DNA of 64,000 nucleotides from an uncultured Aeriscardovia sp. Its GTDB lineage: Bacteria; Actinomycetota; Actinomycetes; Actinomycetales; Bifidobacteriaceae. The stretch is from the NCBI GenBank assembly GCA_903789525.1, contig CAIFER010000001.1, forward strand, positions 992,001 to 1,056,000. Reading direction: 5' to 3'. Made by a program: the position numbers and the translations under genes. The notes beneath the pieces are model-generated. The model searched no databases, had not been told where the DNA came from, and saw only the letters and a program-made list of their open reading frames with translations. Positions 36,392-45,705 of this stretch are shown piece by piece (the first letter of the stretch is position 1; each line of letters starts with the position of its first letter).

Positions 36392-38110
36392 TTACTTTTG
36401 CCAGCCAATATCCTCTGGACGGACAGAACGCCAGCCCATCGGCCCGACGTTAGCCAAGCCCTTCTTGACAGCGCGATACAGCGGTGGAACATCCATTGGA
36501 GTGGTGCCGTAGAGGCTGAGAGCGACCTTCTCAGCCTTGTTACCGGCTGCGATAGCCTTTGCCGTGTTCTCGATCGTGCCAGGAATCTTGGCTAGGCGAT
36601 CCACTTCAGCGCTTCCGACCTGTGCGAGGTTGGAATCAGATTTGCTTCCGTAGATCTGCTGGATAGTGATCTGGCCGAACTGAGAGCCAAAGCTCCAGCT
36701 CATCGGCAGAATCTCGTAATCAAACTTGTTAACAGTGTCTGCAAACTTCGAGTCATCGCGGTTATCCAAGTTGATCTTGATGCCTGCCTGCTTGCCCATC
36801 TGCTGGACTGCACGAGCCTCAGCATTGCCGGTTGCACTATCACCGAAGAACGTATACGAGACTGACAGATCCTTACCGCCCTTCTGGTAATAACCGTCTT
36901 TGCCCATCTTGTATCCAGCGGCAGCGAACGACTTCTTCGCATTCTCTGGAGAGTACGCGCCAGCCTTCGGACGATTGTCCTGATACCCCTGCGTGAACAC
37001 AGCGAAAATCTCCGAACCTGGAACTGATGCGGTCCAATTCGTCCCCTGGAAGTGGATCTTCGACAGCTGATCGAAGTTGATCGACTGAATGATGCCGCGA
37101 CGGACGTTGATGTTCTTGAGTGGACCAGCCTTGGCGTTCAGATTGATGACATCCACGTTCTTGGAATACCCGTAGCGGATCTGTGCGTCCTTGCGAGCCT
37201 TTGCCTGCTTGAGAGCCTGAGAACTCGTGAACTCGGCCATATCGAGCTCACCGTTCTGGAAGGCGTTGATGGCTGCAGAGGACTCCATGTACTTGACGAT
37301 GATCTTGTCAAGCTTGCCTTTATCGCCCCACCACTTCGGATTACGGACGAAGACGACTTGATCCTTGTTCTGAGACTGGACTTCGTACGGACCAGCAGCC
37401 CACTCGTTGTGAGGATTATCAATCCAACCCTGTGTGAAGGTCTTCGGATTCGTTGCCTTGCGGTTATACAGTCCAGAGAACACAATCTGCCACGGATAAT
37501 ACGGCTTAGCGTAGGTGACGATTGCTTCCTTGTCGTTCTTGCCGCGTGTGACAGACTTCACTTGATCAAAGCCTTCAGTGCTCGGTGGGTTGTATGCGGA
37601 ATTCTTCCCGCTGTTGACTTCCCATGTTGCCTTGAAATCTTCCCAATTGATAGGGTCACCGTCATTCCACGTTGCCTTCGGATTGATGTCGTAGGCAATG
37701 GTAAGCGGCTTCGTGCTCTTGACAGTCACGCTCGTCAAGTAGTCAGGATCCCACTTCATATTTCCCTTGACATCGGAAAGAATGAAGCTCGGCATGTACC
37801 AAGACCACAAATCGGCCATATAACCGGTGTTGCCATCAGCGCTGAAGTTATTCCAGTTCGGCGTATAGGTGGTCGAATAAGTGTATGTGCCGCCATCCTT
37901 GAGAGCAGTGCGTGGCTGTGGATTGCTGTAGTCACCTGTCTTCGACGGCATAGCATACGCACCTTGGTACGTGGATGCATAACCCTGAGAAGGCTCAGTT
38001 GCTGCTTTTCCGGTTGGTGCACCTGAACCGCCACAGCCTGAAAGAAGCATGGCCGTAGCCGCTGTCACAGCAGCTGCCACTGAAATACGCTGTACGATGT
38101 TCTTTCTCAT
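36392..38110 (-). CDS. Oligopeptide-binding lipoprotein, paralogue 2
   Basis: 572-residue family 5 binding lipoprotein, clearly a duplicate of paralogue 1 along its whole length (shared G-T-Y-T-Y-S-(S/T)-T-Y-T-P-N-W-N, Q-N-K-D-Q-V, D-G-Y-(F/Y)-Q-K-G-G-K-D-L, and both ending in P-E-D-I-G-W-Q-K). Lipobox L-S-G-C. Start at MRKNIV follows AAGGAGAAG. Differences cluster in the ligand-binding middle, so the two copies may serve different peptides with one permease. Confidence 0.9.
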   Translation of the reverse strand: MRKNIVQRISVAAAVTAATAMLLSGCGGSGAPTGKAATEPSQGYASTYQGAYAMPSKTGDYSNPQPRTALKDGGTYTYSTTYTPNWNNFSADGNTGYMADLWSWYMPSFILSDVKGNMKWDPDYLTSVTVKSTKPLTIAYDINPKATWNDGDPINWEDFKATWEVNSGKNSAYNPPSTEGFDQVKSVTRGKNDKEAIVTYAKPYYPWQIVFSGLYNRKATNPKTFTQGWIDNPHNEWAAGPYEVQSQNKDQVVFVRNPKWWGDKGKLDKIIVKYMESSAAINAFQNGELDMAEFTSSQALKQAKARKDAQIRYGYSKNVDVINLNAKAGPLKNINVRRGIIQSINFDQLSKIHFQGTNWTASVPGSEIFAVFTQGYQDNRPKAGAYSPENAKKSFAAAGYKMGKDGYYQKGGKDLSVSYTFFGDSATGNAEARAVQQMGKQAGIKINLDNRDDSKFADTVNKFDYEILPMSWSFGSQFGQITIQQIYGSKSDSNLAQVGSAEVDRLAKIPGTIENTAKAIAAGNKAEKVALSLYGTTPMDVPPLYRAVKKGLANVGPMGWRSVRPEDIGWQK

Positions 38111-38674
38111 ACTTCTCCTTGAGAAAACTTTTTCTGAGAACCCATGTTTCATGATGTTTCTCGTAATTCTTTTGATACATCACGAATCGGTTTGGCCGAC
38201 ACTCGAATGATTCGCAGTACCCTGGAGCACTGTGATTCATCTGAACGTTGCGAAACGAGTTTTCCAATCCAGGTTCTGCCCGGTCAAAAAGTCACACCCC
38301 GCGATGGTGACACTCTCGTTTCATCGCCAATCTGTATCAAAGGAACACATCCATGAGCCTACCGAAGATCACTGACGTCTCTGTCATGTTCAGCTCATAC
38401 TTAATTTGTACTCATCCGTATTCAATCCACACACAATCCGCAACAATCCACGACAACCCATATTCAGTCTGTATCCAAACCGTATTCCATATTTGCCGCG
38501 ATGATTTTTGCGATATTTACCTTTGCCTGTTACCTTTACCTGCACCATTCATTCATGAGCCTGCGAATGTACGAGAGTGAAATGTACACAAGCGGAATAT
38601 GCAAACGCGAAAAGCACAGTCGGCATGGATATAAATGGCACGGAATTGGTACAAACAATCACACAGAGACAAAA
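38111..38674. other. Intergenic region upstream of paralogue 2
   Basis: About 560 bp between paralogue 2 and the opp terminator. AT-rich towards 38500, with no supported gene or RNA; must contain the paralogue 2 promoter. Confidence 0.5.
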
Positions 38675-38720
38675 ATGGCGAATGTTTCACGTGAAACACT
38701 CACAATGAAACACTCGCCAT
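38675..38720 (-). terminator. Terminator of oppBC-DF, containing a parS site
   Basis: ATGGCGAATGTTTCA (38675-38689) pairs with TGAAACACTCGCCAT (38706-38720) with one mismatch, a 15-step stem; on the minus strand it is followed by TTTTTGTC. The parS palindrome occupies the 3' half of the transcript stem and part of the loop, so terminator and parS share bases. Confidence 0.85.
38683..38698. promoter_or_regulatory. parS site (ParB binding) inside the opp terminator
   Basis: TGTTTCACGTGAAACA, identical to the site at 3684-3699 and to the conserved parS consensus. Confidence 0.88.
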
Positions 38721-38767
38721 TCGTCTACTCTCAGAACGTACACACAGCGTCCTGATCGCATCAATGA

Positions 38768-41104
38768 TTAGTCGAGCGGCTCAGTCGGTCCGATACCTTC
38801 GGCTTTCTCTTCCTTCCGAACCTCAGCCTCTTCTGCACTCTGCTGCTTCTGCATGTGCGCGTAAAAGGCCAAGCTCTCCTTCGGGAAGTGGCATGCGACT
38901 TGATGCTGCGAGTCCAAATCACGCAACTTCGGCATCTCGGTCTCGCACAGTTTCTTCTGCTCTGCGTTCAGCGTCTGATACAGCGGGCAACGAGTCCGGA
39001 AAACGCAACCCTTGATTTGCTCGGTCGGTCCAGGTACTTCGCCCTGCAACACAATGCGGTTGTGGCGACGCTCGTACTCTGGATCTGGCGCTGGAACAGC
39101 ACTAATGAGTGCCTGCGTGTACGGATGAACCGGCTGATCGAAGACCTCGTCAGTTGGACCATTCTCCATAATGTGACCGAGATACATGACGGAAACACGG
39201 CTCGAAATATGGCGAATCACAGACAGGTTATGCGCAACGAGCAAATACGCCACACCAAGCTTTGCCTGCAGATCCTCCAGCAAATTGAGCACGCCAGCCT
39301 GAATAGAAACATCCAGAGAGCTGACAGGCTCATCGAGCAAAATCAGTTTCGGATTGACAGCCAGTGCACGCGCGATTGCAATACGCTGACGCTGACCACC
39401 AGAGAACTGAGTTGGGAAGCGATCAACCTGATCTGGGTTGAGGTCAACGAGTCGCATCAGCTCGCCGATACGAGTATTGATCTCTTCCTTGCTCAGGTGC
39501 TGCACCTTCAACGGCTCAGCCAAAATATCGTAAATCGGCACACGAGGATCGAGTGAGCTCATTGGATCCTGGAAGACGTATTGGACGAGGGAACGCAGCT
39601 TACGGTGCTCTTCCCTGCTCATCTTCTTCGAGACATCTTGGCCAAAGAGCTTAATAGTGCCAGCCTGCGGTTTCTTGAGATTCATGATCTCGAGCAACGT
39701 CGTTGACTTACCAGAACCTGATTCGCCGACGAGCGCAACAGTTTCGCCTTCGCGAACTTCCAGATCCACACCGTCGACAGCGCGGACGTAGCCAGCTTTA
39801 CGACGCAGGAACCCACCAGACGTCATTGGGAAGTACTTCTTCAGGCCCTTGACTTCAAGAACCTTCTTGCGCTGCTCACGTGGAATGCCAGCGAAGATCG
39901 ACTTCGCAGCCTCTCCCACGTGATAGACATCCATGTACGTCAGATGCTTCTTGATGATCTCATCTGTGTGCCAGCACGCGGTCTTCTGACCTGGATGACC
40001 CGGAACATCTTTCAGCTCTGGTTCCTTCTGACGGCAAATATCCGTCGCCATCGGGCATCGAGGAGAGAACGGGCACCCTTGCGGCAAATTCACCAAATTC
40101 ATTGGCGCACCCGGAATTGGCACGAGACGATGCGTCTTCTTGCGATCGGACCGTGGAACTGCACCGAGCAAGCCCATAGTGTACGGCATTGCCGGATGAT
40201 AGAAGATGTTGTCTGCCGGAGCAGTCTCAACTGGACGCCCAGCATACATAATCAAAATCTTGTCTGCAATGCCAGCGATAACGCCCAAATCATGGGTGAT
40301 GAAGATGAGTGCTGCACCGGTTTCCTTCTGCGCTTTCCGCAGCACATCCAGCACCTGCGCCTGAATCGTGACATCGAGAGCAGTCGTCGGCTCATCGGCA
40401 ATGATGATATCCGGATTATTGGCAATAGCCATAGCGATGACAACACGCTGGCGCATGCCACCAGAGAATTCATGTGGATATGCCTTGAGACGATCTTCCG
40501 GATTCGGAATACCAACGAGGTTAAGCAACTCAATTGAACGATCGTGGATCTGCTGCTCAGTCATCTTCGGATTGTGGATGACGAGCGCTTCCTTGATCTG
40601 ATCGCCGATCGTGTACACAGGCGTAAGTGCAGATAGTGGATCCTGGAAGACCATAGCGATGTTCTTGCCGCGAATCTGGCTCATCTGCTCATCGTTCTTC
40701 GTCAAGAGCTCTTCGCCCTTGAACTTGATCGAGCCAGAAACATTGGCATTACGATCAAGCAATCCCATGATCGACATTGACGTGACAGACTTGCCAGAAC
40801 CGGACTCACCAATGATGCCCATCGTCTCGCCACGGTGGAGATCAAAATTCATTCCACGAACGGCGTGAACCGTACCAGCTTCAGAGGCGAAGTTCACCTT
40901 CAGATTACGAACACTGAGCACAACGGGCTGCTCTTCTGCCTTGTGGAAGGCCTGAGCGGCCGTCAGAGGAATCTGAGGATCGTTCGGAGCAGAACCAGTA
41001 TTCGTAGACGTTGCAGCCGCCGCAAATTGCTGAGTCATGCGGTGAACTGCCATCATCGTAGCGGAATCGCTCTTTGTCGCACGAAATCCGTTCATATTAC
41101 TCAC
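38768..41104 (-). CDS. Oligopeptide ABC transporter, fused OppD-OppF ATPase
   Basis: 778 residues with two complete peptide-transporter ATPases in one chain. First half: Walker A G-E-S-G-S-G-K-S (near 100), signature F-S-G-G-M-R-Q-R, Walker B I-I-A-D-E-P-T. Second half: G-E-S-G-S-G-K-S-T (near 475), F-S-G-G-Q-R-Q-R, L-I-L-L-D-E-P-V. Each half ends in the Cys-rich C-terminal extension of the Opp/Dpp family (C-P-F-S-P-R-C-P and C-V-F-R-T-R-C-P). GTG start overlaps the oppC stop by 4 nt. Confidence 0.92.
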   Translation of the reverse strand: MSNMNGFRATKSDSATMMAVHRMTQQFAAAATSTNTGSAPNDPQIPLTAAQAFHKAEEQPVVLSVRNLKVNFASEAGTVHAVRGMNFDLHRGETMGIIGESGSGKSVTSMSIMGLLDRNANVSGSIKFKGEELLTKNDEQMSQIRGKNIAMVFQDPLSALTPVYTIGDQIKEALVIHNPKMTEQQIHDRSIELLNLVGIPNPEDRLKAYPHEFSGGMRQRVVIAMAIANNPDIIIADEPTTALDVTIQAQVLDVLRKAQKETGAALIFITHDLGVIAGIADKILIMYAGRPVETAPADNIFYHPAMPYTMGLLGAVPRSDRKKTHRLVPIPGAPMNLVNLPQGCPFSPRCPMATDICRQKEPELKDVPGHPGQKTACWHTDEIIKKHLTYMDVYHVGEAAKSIFAGIPREQRKKVLEVKGLKKYFPMTSGGFLRRKAGYVRAVDGVDLEVREGETVALVGESGSGKSTTLLEIMNLKKPQAGTIKLFGQDVSKKMSREEHRKLRSLVQYVFQDPMSSLDPRVPIYDILAEPLKVQHLSKEEINTRIGELMRLVDLNPDQVDRFPTQFSGGQRQRIAIARALAVNPKLILLDEPVSSLDVSIQAGVLNLLEDLQAKLGVAYLLVAHNLSVIRHISSRVSVMYLGHIMENGPTDEVFDQPVHPYTQALISAVPAPDPEYERRHNRIVLQGEVPGPTEQIKGCVFRTRCPLYQTLNAEQKKLCETEMPKLRDLDSQHQVACHFPKESLAFYAHMQKQQSAEEAEVRKEEKAEGIGPTEPLD

Positions 41105-42150
41105 TCCGCCTTTCCACCAGAACGAGAGTACGGATCAATCGCATCACGCATGCCATCGCCGATCAGCTGCATCGAGAACGTGAGCAAAATCAACACAATA
41201 GACGGGAAGATCAGTTCCCACGGTGCCGTCAAGATGACGCCCTGGCCATCGTTCAGCAAAGTGCCCAAAGACGTATCTGGAGCCTTAATGCCTAAGCCCA
41301 GGAATGACAGCGAAGTCTCAGAGCCGACTGCACTCACCACGCCGAGAACGGTGTTGATGATCAGCACAGAACCGAGGTTCGGGATGAGGTGACGAACAAT
41401 GATCGTGAACGAGCCCACGCCCATGAACTTTGCAGCCTTCACGTAATCAAGCTCACGCAGGCTCATTGTCAACGTACGCAGAACACGCGCGTAACCAATC
41501 CAGCCGAAGACTGTCAAGCCGAAAGTCAGCCACAGCCAGCCCGAAGCACCAGACGTCGAACGCACCATCATTGCAATAAGCAGAAAGCTTGGAATGACGA
41601 GCAGCATATCGAGGAGCCACATGCCAACTTTCTCAAACCAGCCACGGAAGTAAGCAATAGCCGTACCGATCACAGCAGCAATAATCGTGGTGCCAATCGA
41701 GGAAATAATGCCAATAGACAGTGACCGACCAAGACCACGGCACACCATGGCGTACAGGTCAGAACCGCCTGCAGTAGTGCCAAAGTAATGATCAGCACTT
41801 GGCGGTGCAGACAACGCGGAGAAATCGAGATCCGTGTACTTCCAGTGGGTGAAGAAGTGACCGAAAATTGCGAAGAAGATGAGAATTACGAGCAATACAA
41901 GCCCGACGACAGCAGACGGACGACGGAAATAACGACGGACGTACAGCTTCATGCGGCCCGTGCGCTTGAGTGATGCATCCGCCTTATTTGCCATACTGCT
42001 CAAACCAGTTTTTTGAGCCTGGGCCGCCTTCTTTTCAGCGACCTTGACCTTCGTCTGCGCAGGCTGGTTACCCTTCGAAGATGCCGATGGCACTGAAGGA
42101 AATTCATTTTCTGGACTTGCTGAAGAACTTAGCTTTTTCTCACTTGTCAT
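41101..42150 (-). CDS. Oligopeptide ABC transporter permease OppC
   Basis: 349-residue membrane protein. About 75 polar residues (Ser/Lys/Ala-rich) precede the first membrane segment R-P-S-A-V-V-G-L-V-L-L; DppC-type core follows with H-Y-F-G-T-T-A-G-G-S-D and the EAA loop E-x-D-Y-V-K-A-A-K-x-M-G-V near 225. 24 nt after oppB and overlapping oppDF. Confidence 0.9.
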   Translation of the reverse strand: MTSEKKLSSSASPENEFPSVPSASSKGNQPAQTKVKVAEKKAAQAQKTGLSSMANKADASLKRTGRMKLYVRRYFRRPSAVVGLVLLVILIFFAIFGHFFTHWKYTDLDFSALSAPPSADHYFGTTAGGSDLYAMVCRGLGRSLSIGIISSIGTTIIAAVIGTAIAYFRGWFEKVGMWLLDMLLVIPSFLLIAMMVRSTSGASGWLWLTFGLTVFGWIGYARVLRTLTMSLRELDYVKAAKFMGVGSFTIIVRHLIPNLGSVLIINTVLGVVSAVGSETSLSFLGLGIKAPDTSLGTLLNDGQGVILTAPWELIFPSIVLILLTFSMQLIGDGMRDAIDPYSRSGGKAE

Positions 42151-42174
42151 CTCACATGCCTCATTCCCGGTCCA

Positions 42175-43158
42175 TCAATCCAACTGGATACGTGGATCGA
42201 GCCACGCAGAGAACAGATCAGCCAGCAACGCGCCGACCAGCGTGCACACGCCAGAGAAGGCAGCGACAGCGACGGAACCATTGATATCGTTGTTATTCAA
42301 CGTCGTCACGAAGTAAGAGCCCAAGCCATGAACTGCAAAAATGGACTCGGTGATGACTGCGCCGGTGAAAACACTTGCAATCGAGAACGCCACGGACTGT
42401 GCTGTCGGAATCAGGGACGTACGCAGTGCGTGACGACGAATTGCCTGATTAAGAGTCAATCCCTTTGCACGTGCGGTACGGACGTAATCTGCGTTAATGG
42501 TGTCGAGCAAATACGTACGCTGTGTCAGGTGGTAGCTCACGATACCTGGGATCGTCATCGAGATGGTCGGCAGAGTCAAATGCTGCAAGAAATCAACAAA
42601 CCACAGCCACGAATTGCTGCCTTGATATGAATGCAAACCAGTGACGAAGAAGATGCGCGTACCGACTGCATTGTTGATCTGAATAGCAATCAGAACGATG
42701 AACAGGCCCATAACAGCTGCTGGAATGACCATGAAGAATGTGGCCAAACTATTGAGAACGCGATCCTGCCACTGGTACTGACGAATAGCGGTGTACACAC
42801 CAATGGCCACGCCAATCACAATGCCGAGAATGGTTGCGAGTGTGACAAGCTGTGCAGATGCTGCAGCACGACTTGCGATTGCTGGGCCAACCGGTGACTG
42901 ATCCGGTGCCAAGCCCCAGTTCCACTGTGTGAAGATGCCCTTGAGCCAACGGAAGTAACGAATAATAACAGGTGTTTGATCGTTAATATTCGCGTTATCC
43001 AACGAACGATTAATAGACGCAATCGGTGGATGTGGGTGGCGCTGCATGTAATTCGAACGAGGATTCATGAACGCACTCGCAAGGAAATATGTCATCGAGA
43101 TTGCGATAAAGAGCATCACGATATAGTTCAGGATGCGCTTAATGATGTACTTAATCAT
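42175..43158 (-). CDS. Oligopeptide ABC transporter permease OppB
   Basis: 327-residue membrane protein, first gene of the operon. M-I-K-Y-I-I-K-R-I-L-N-Y-I start is typical of DppB/OppB, with six predicted segments, the EAA loop N-A-D-Y-V-R-T-A-R-A-K-G-L near 230 and a C-terminal D-P-R-I segment. AGAGGTGCC precedes the chosen ATG; an in-frame start 51 nt earlier is poorly supported. Confidence 0.9.
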   Translation of the reverse strand: MIKYIIKRILNYIVMLFIAISMTYFLASAFMNPRSNYMQRHPHPPIASINRSLDNANINDQTPVIIRYFRWLKGIFTQWNWGLAPDQSPVGPAIASRAAASAQLVTLATILGIVIGVAIGVYTAIRQYQWQDRVLNSLATFFMVIPAAVMGLFIVLIAIQINNAVGTRIFFVTGLHSYQGSNSWLWFVDFLQHLTLPTISMTIPGIVSYHLTQRTYLLDTINADYVRTARAKGLTLNQAIRRHALRTSLIPTAQSVAFSIASVFTGAVITESIFAVHGLGSYFVTTLNNNDINGSVAVAAFSGVCTLVGALLADLFSAWLDPRIQLD

Positions 43159-43568
43159 CGCTGGCACCTCTTTTGGCTGGCGTCTCCGTCCATTCCTGAA
43201 CCTCCCCATACTGAAAGCTCACACACGCAATAAAACAAGAAATCTCGTACCTCACAACCATGGGCAGAATCACTACCGAGGGGATATGAAGAGAGACATC
43301 TCCTAGATTGAGCTTTTTCACTATCCTAGAACAGAAGCCGACATGACACGGCTTTGAACCGCAAATGAGCGGATTTCAAAACCTCAAGTTTACATTCTTG
43401 TAACATTATGGACTCGTCAGCAGTTATCCACAGGTCAATAAAATTCCTCATACCCTCGGTGCGGTCTCGTGACACCATTCCACTTCGCGAGACCTTTTGT
43501 AAACAAGTTATTCGTCCACAATCGGATTTTTTATCGATCGCGATGATGACTTCTGCTGAACTTGAGGC
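43159..43568. other. Region between oppB and the AbiEi-like gene
   Basis: 410 bp between divergent genes. It must hold the opp promoter. A perfect DnaA box TTATCCACA is at 43424-43432. A short frame from 43408 to 43596 overlaps the next gene out of frame and is not supported. Confidence 0.5.
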
Positions 43569-44150
43569 ATGTCATTTTTCACTTGTATGGAATTAGCGCC
43601 TCCTCAGCTCTTTGAGACGCTTTTGCAACGCTCTGGCTTCGATATTGGTGTTGGCAGCGCTGAGGCCAGGAGCGAATGTACTTCTTCCAGTCCTGAGCAC
43701 GCCGACATCATTGCCGATTGCTCCACTGTTAACGGACGAGCTTATTTCGTGCGCCATCAGCTCCCACCTGGTGTAACGGTTTGCGATTTGCTCGCGCTGT
43801 GGGTATGGCAAGGCGGGACCTTTCCCTCATCCATTACAGTGCGCTCAACTTCACGATCACGCACTTCCTTGTGTGGGCGTGCCATTTCCTGGACTGAGCG
43901 AAGGCTCAAAGATGACGAAATTCGCATTATCTCCGGGTTACGCATCACATCTCCGATCAAAACGATCTGTGACGTATTGTGCGGGCCACATTCATCTACC
44001 ATCACCGCCAATCGGCTCTTATTTTTTCTCGCCGTCTATGGCCTGACCGTCGAAGAATGCCAGCTGTTTATCGCTCAACGACGGTACCCACGCGCTCAAC
44101 CGGTACTCTCCCGGCTTGCACACCTCACTTCAAACGGAAAGGAAAAGTAA
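43569..44150 (+). CDS. AbiEi-antitoxin-like C-terminal domain protein
   Basis: 193 residues, cytosolic. The segment I-S-G-L-R-I-T-S-P-I-K-T-I-C-D-V-L (near 120-135) and the preceding R-R-L-K-D-D-E-I-R match the V-x-V-T-S-P-x-R-T-x-x-D-L motif of the family used in type IV antitoxins (AbiEi) and related nucleic-acid-associated proteins. The N-terminal winged helix of true AbiEi is not obvious and no AbiEii toxin gene is adjacent. The start is uncertain. Probably a stand-alone regulator or a decayed toxin-antitoxin remnant. Confidence 0.45.
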   Translation: MSFFTCMELAPPQLFETLLQRSGFDIGVGSAEARSECTSSSPEHADIIADCSTVNGRAYFVRHQLPPGVTVCDLLALWVWQGGTFPSSITVRSTSRSRTSLCGRAISWTERRLKDDEIRIISGLRITSPIKTICDVLCGPHSSTITANRLLFFLAVYGLTVEECQLFIAQRRYPRAQPVLSRLAHLTSNGKEK

Positions 44151-44154
44151 AGTC

Positions 44155-45150
44155 ATGACAACTCTTTCACCGATGCACGGAATTCATCGTATGGGGATAT
44201 CTCTCCGCGATATTCCACCTTTACCTTCAGCACGCCTTCATGCTTTACGAGACCAGACGTCTCACCACACAGAACATACGGCCACAGCAAGCGCACCACC
44301 GGCAGCATCATTCACGCCGTCCGGGCACCCAGCATCTCCACCAAGTGTGACAGAGATACTGAATCCTGCGCTTGCAGAGTCTTCGCAATGGGAGGTCGCT
44401 CGGCACTACCCTGCTTTACGCGCATGGCTTCTGGCAAATCCTGTGCTCAAGCCAGAAATCGTCTCCTACATTGCTCGGCATGGAGGCCCTGGAGTTGATG
44501 CAGCACTAGATATCCTGCTTACCGCAAATCGCGACCACGACTCTTCAAAGCCAGTGCCCGTGCATACACTTCCTTCTTGCTCATCAGTGACCCATCGGGA
44601 AGTGGGTTATCATGCACCACACGGGAAATCGCATCTTTCATGCGGATCCCCTCTTCATCAGCTTGGCGCACAGCCATACTCGCCGCATCCTCCACACTCA
44701 ACTCCTGCGATGCACCAGGATGTGCCAGTAACTCAGCGTCTGAAGCACCATGAATCACTAAAACAAGCTCGCCACGAGGAGGATCCTCTTGAACTGACTG
44801 CTTCATGCCCGCGATCGTCGAACGGCGAATTTCCTCATGATCCTTCGTTAGCTCGCGGCACAATGCCATTGGACGATCTGCCGGAAAAGTCTCACTCAAT
44901 CGTTCCATCGTGTCATGAATTCGTTGCGGCGTCTCATACAACACGATGGTCCGCTGCTCCGAACGCAATCGACGTAAGTATGCCAAGCACTCCGAACGCC
45001 GGCGCGGAACAAACCCTTCATAGCAGAACCGATCAGTGGGAAGACCAGATAGCGCGAGCGCATCCAAGACTGCCGACGGACCAGGTGCACATGTCAACGG
45101 AGCCTTCCGCGCGATCGCCCGTTCAACAATGGCATGGCCTGGATCGTTAA
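44155..45150 (+). CDS. Variant leucine-rich repeat (LRV) domain protein, 3' part antisense to rsmI
   Basis: The reading frame starts 5 nt after the AbiEi-like stop with AAAGGAAAAG upstream. Residues about 60-110 carry the actinobacterial variant leucine-rich repeat pattern (N-P-A-L-A, W-E-V-A-R-H-Y-P-A-L-R-A-W-L-L-A-N-P, G-G-P-G-V-D-A-A-L-D). From 44519 on it runs antisense through conserved rsmI codons for 632 bp and is His/Pro/Ser-rich there, so that part is probably not selected. The likely interpretation is a gene that lost its 3' portion by deletion against rsmI. Confidence 0.45.
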   Translation: MTTLSPMHGIHRMGISLRDIPPLPSARLHALRDQTSHHTEHTATASAPPAASFTPSGHPASPPSVTEILNPALAESSQWEVARHYPALRAWLLANPVLKPEIVSYIARHGGPGVDAALDILLTANRDHDSSKPVPVHTLPSCSSVTHREVGYHAPHGKSHLSCGSPLHQLGAQPYSPHPPHSTPAMHQDVPVTQRLKHHESLKQARHEEDPLELTASCPRSSNGEFPHDPSLARGTMPLDDLPEKSHSIVPSCHEFVAASHTTRWSAAPNAIDVSMPSTPNAGAEQTLHSRTDQWEDQIARAHPRLPTDQVHMSTEPSARSPVQQWHGLDR

Positions 45151-45607
45151 TAGTGGGCATGCCTGCATCTGAGACAACCAATACGACCTTTCCACGCATG
45201 ACTTCGTCGATCAGCGCATCTGCCTTAAAACGTTCATTGTGATCGTGATAGGCAATCACTCGCCCTGGCACTTTGACACCGAGACGATTTGCGAGGTCAT
45301 AGAGTCGACGCGTGTCCTCTGCGGCCACAATATCTGCAGTCGCGAGGAAGTGAATGAGCCTGGCCGACGCATCACCCATATTGCCGATGGGAACTGCGGC
45401 GAGAACGACCATTCCTTTCCCTGGTGTGCGCCCGTCAGCGTGTGTCGAGAGTCCGGCTGCCTCCTTGTTCGCTGATGGATCGCGCGAATAGACAGACGCC
45501 TGGGCAAGCCGATCTGTTTCGTCAACACCAGGTACTGGCGTCGCGGGTGTTTCTTGCGGTGCAGGCTCTGACACAGAAGAATGCACTGGATAGGTGTGAT
45601 CGTTCAT
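44519..45607 (-). CDS. rsmI: 16S rRNA (cytidine-2'-O)-methyltransferase RsmI
   Basis: SAM-dependent methyltransferase (tetrapyrrole methylase fold) that modifies C1402 of 16S rRNA. V-P-I-G-N-M-G-D-A-S-A-R, A-A-E-D-T-R-R-L, S-D-A-G-M-P-T-I-N-D-P-G and A-P-G-P-S-A-V-L-D-A-L are all present, followed by the G-F-V-P-R-R and E-L-T-K-D-H-E-E segments. Start at MNDHTY (GGAACC upstream) leaves a 55-residue poorly conserved tail before V-V-L-A-A-V-P-I-G-N; an in-frame start at 45742 would translate the 12-mer repeats and is unlikely. Divergent from nrdJ. Confidence 0.9.
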   Translation of the reverse strand: MNDHTYPVHSSVSEPAPQETPATPVPGVDETDRLAQASVYSRDPSANKEAAGLSTHADGRTPGKGMVVLAAVPIGNMGDASARLIHFLATADIVAAEDTRRLYDLANRLGVKVPGRVIAYHDHNERFKADALIDEVMRGKVVLVVSDAGMPTINDPGHAIVERAIARKAPLTCAPGPSAVLDALALSGLPTDRFCYEGFVPRRRSECLAYLRRLRSEQRTIVLYETPQRIHDTMERLSETFPADRPMALCRELTKDHEEIRRSTIAGMKQSVQEDPPRGELVLVIHGASDAELLAHPGASQELSVEDAASMAVRQADEEGIRMKDAISRVVHDNPLPDGSLMSKKEVYARALALKSRGRDLR

Positions 45608-45615
45608 GGTTCCAG

Positions 45616-45648
45616 TGTGGAACACGACGTGGAAAACGGTGTGGAAAA
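45616..45648. repeat. DnaA-box-like 12-bp tandem repeat, cluster 1
   Basis: Three 12-bp units start at 45616, 45628 and 45640: TGTGGAACACGA, CGTGGAAAACGG, TGTGGAAAACGC. Each contains a 1-2 mismatch version of the DnaA box TGTGGATAA, all in the same orientation and spaced 12 bp. Confidence 0.6.
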
Positions 45649-45705
45649 CGCCGGATGAAAAATTTTTATTCTCGCTGTTATCGGCATGATATTTAGCCCA
45701 CTGGG

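Noticed and set aside
43408-43596. Frameshifted N-terminus of the AbiEi-like gene
   Set aside because: The short frame shows no domain similarity that would join onto the next frame, so a frameshift cannot be supported.
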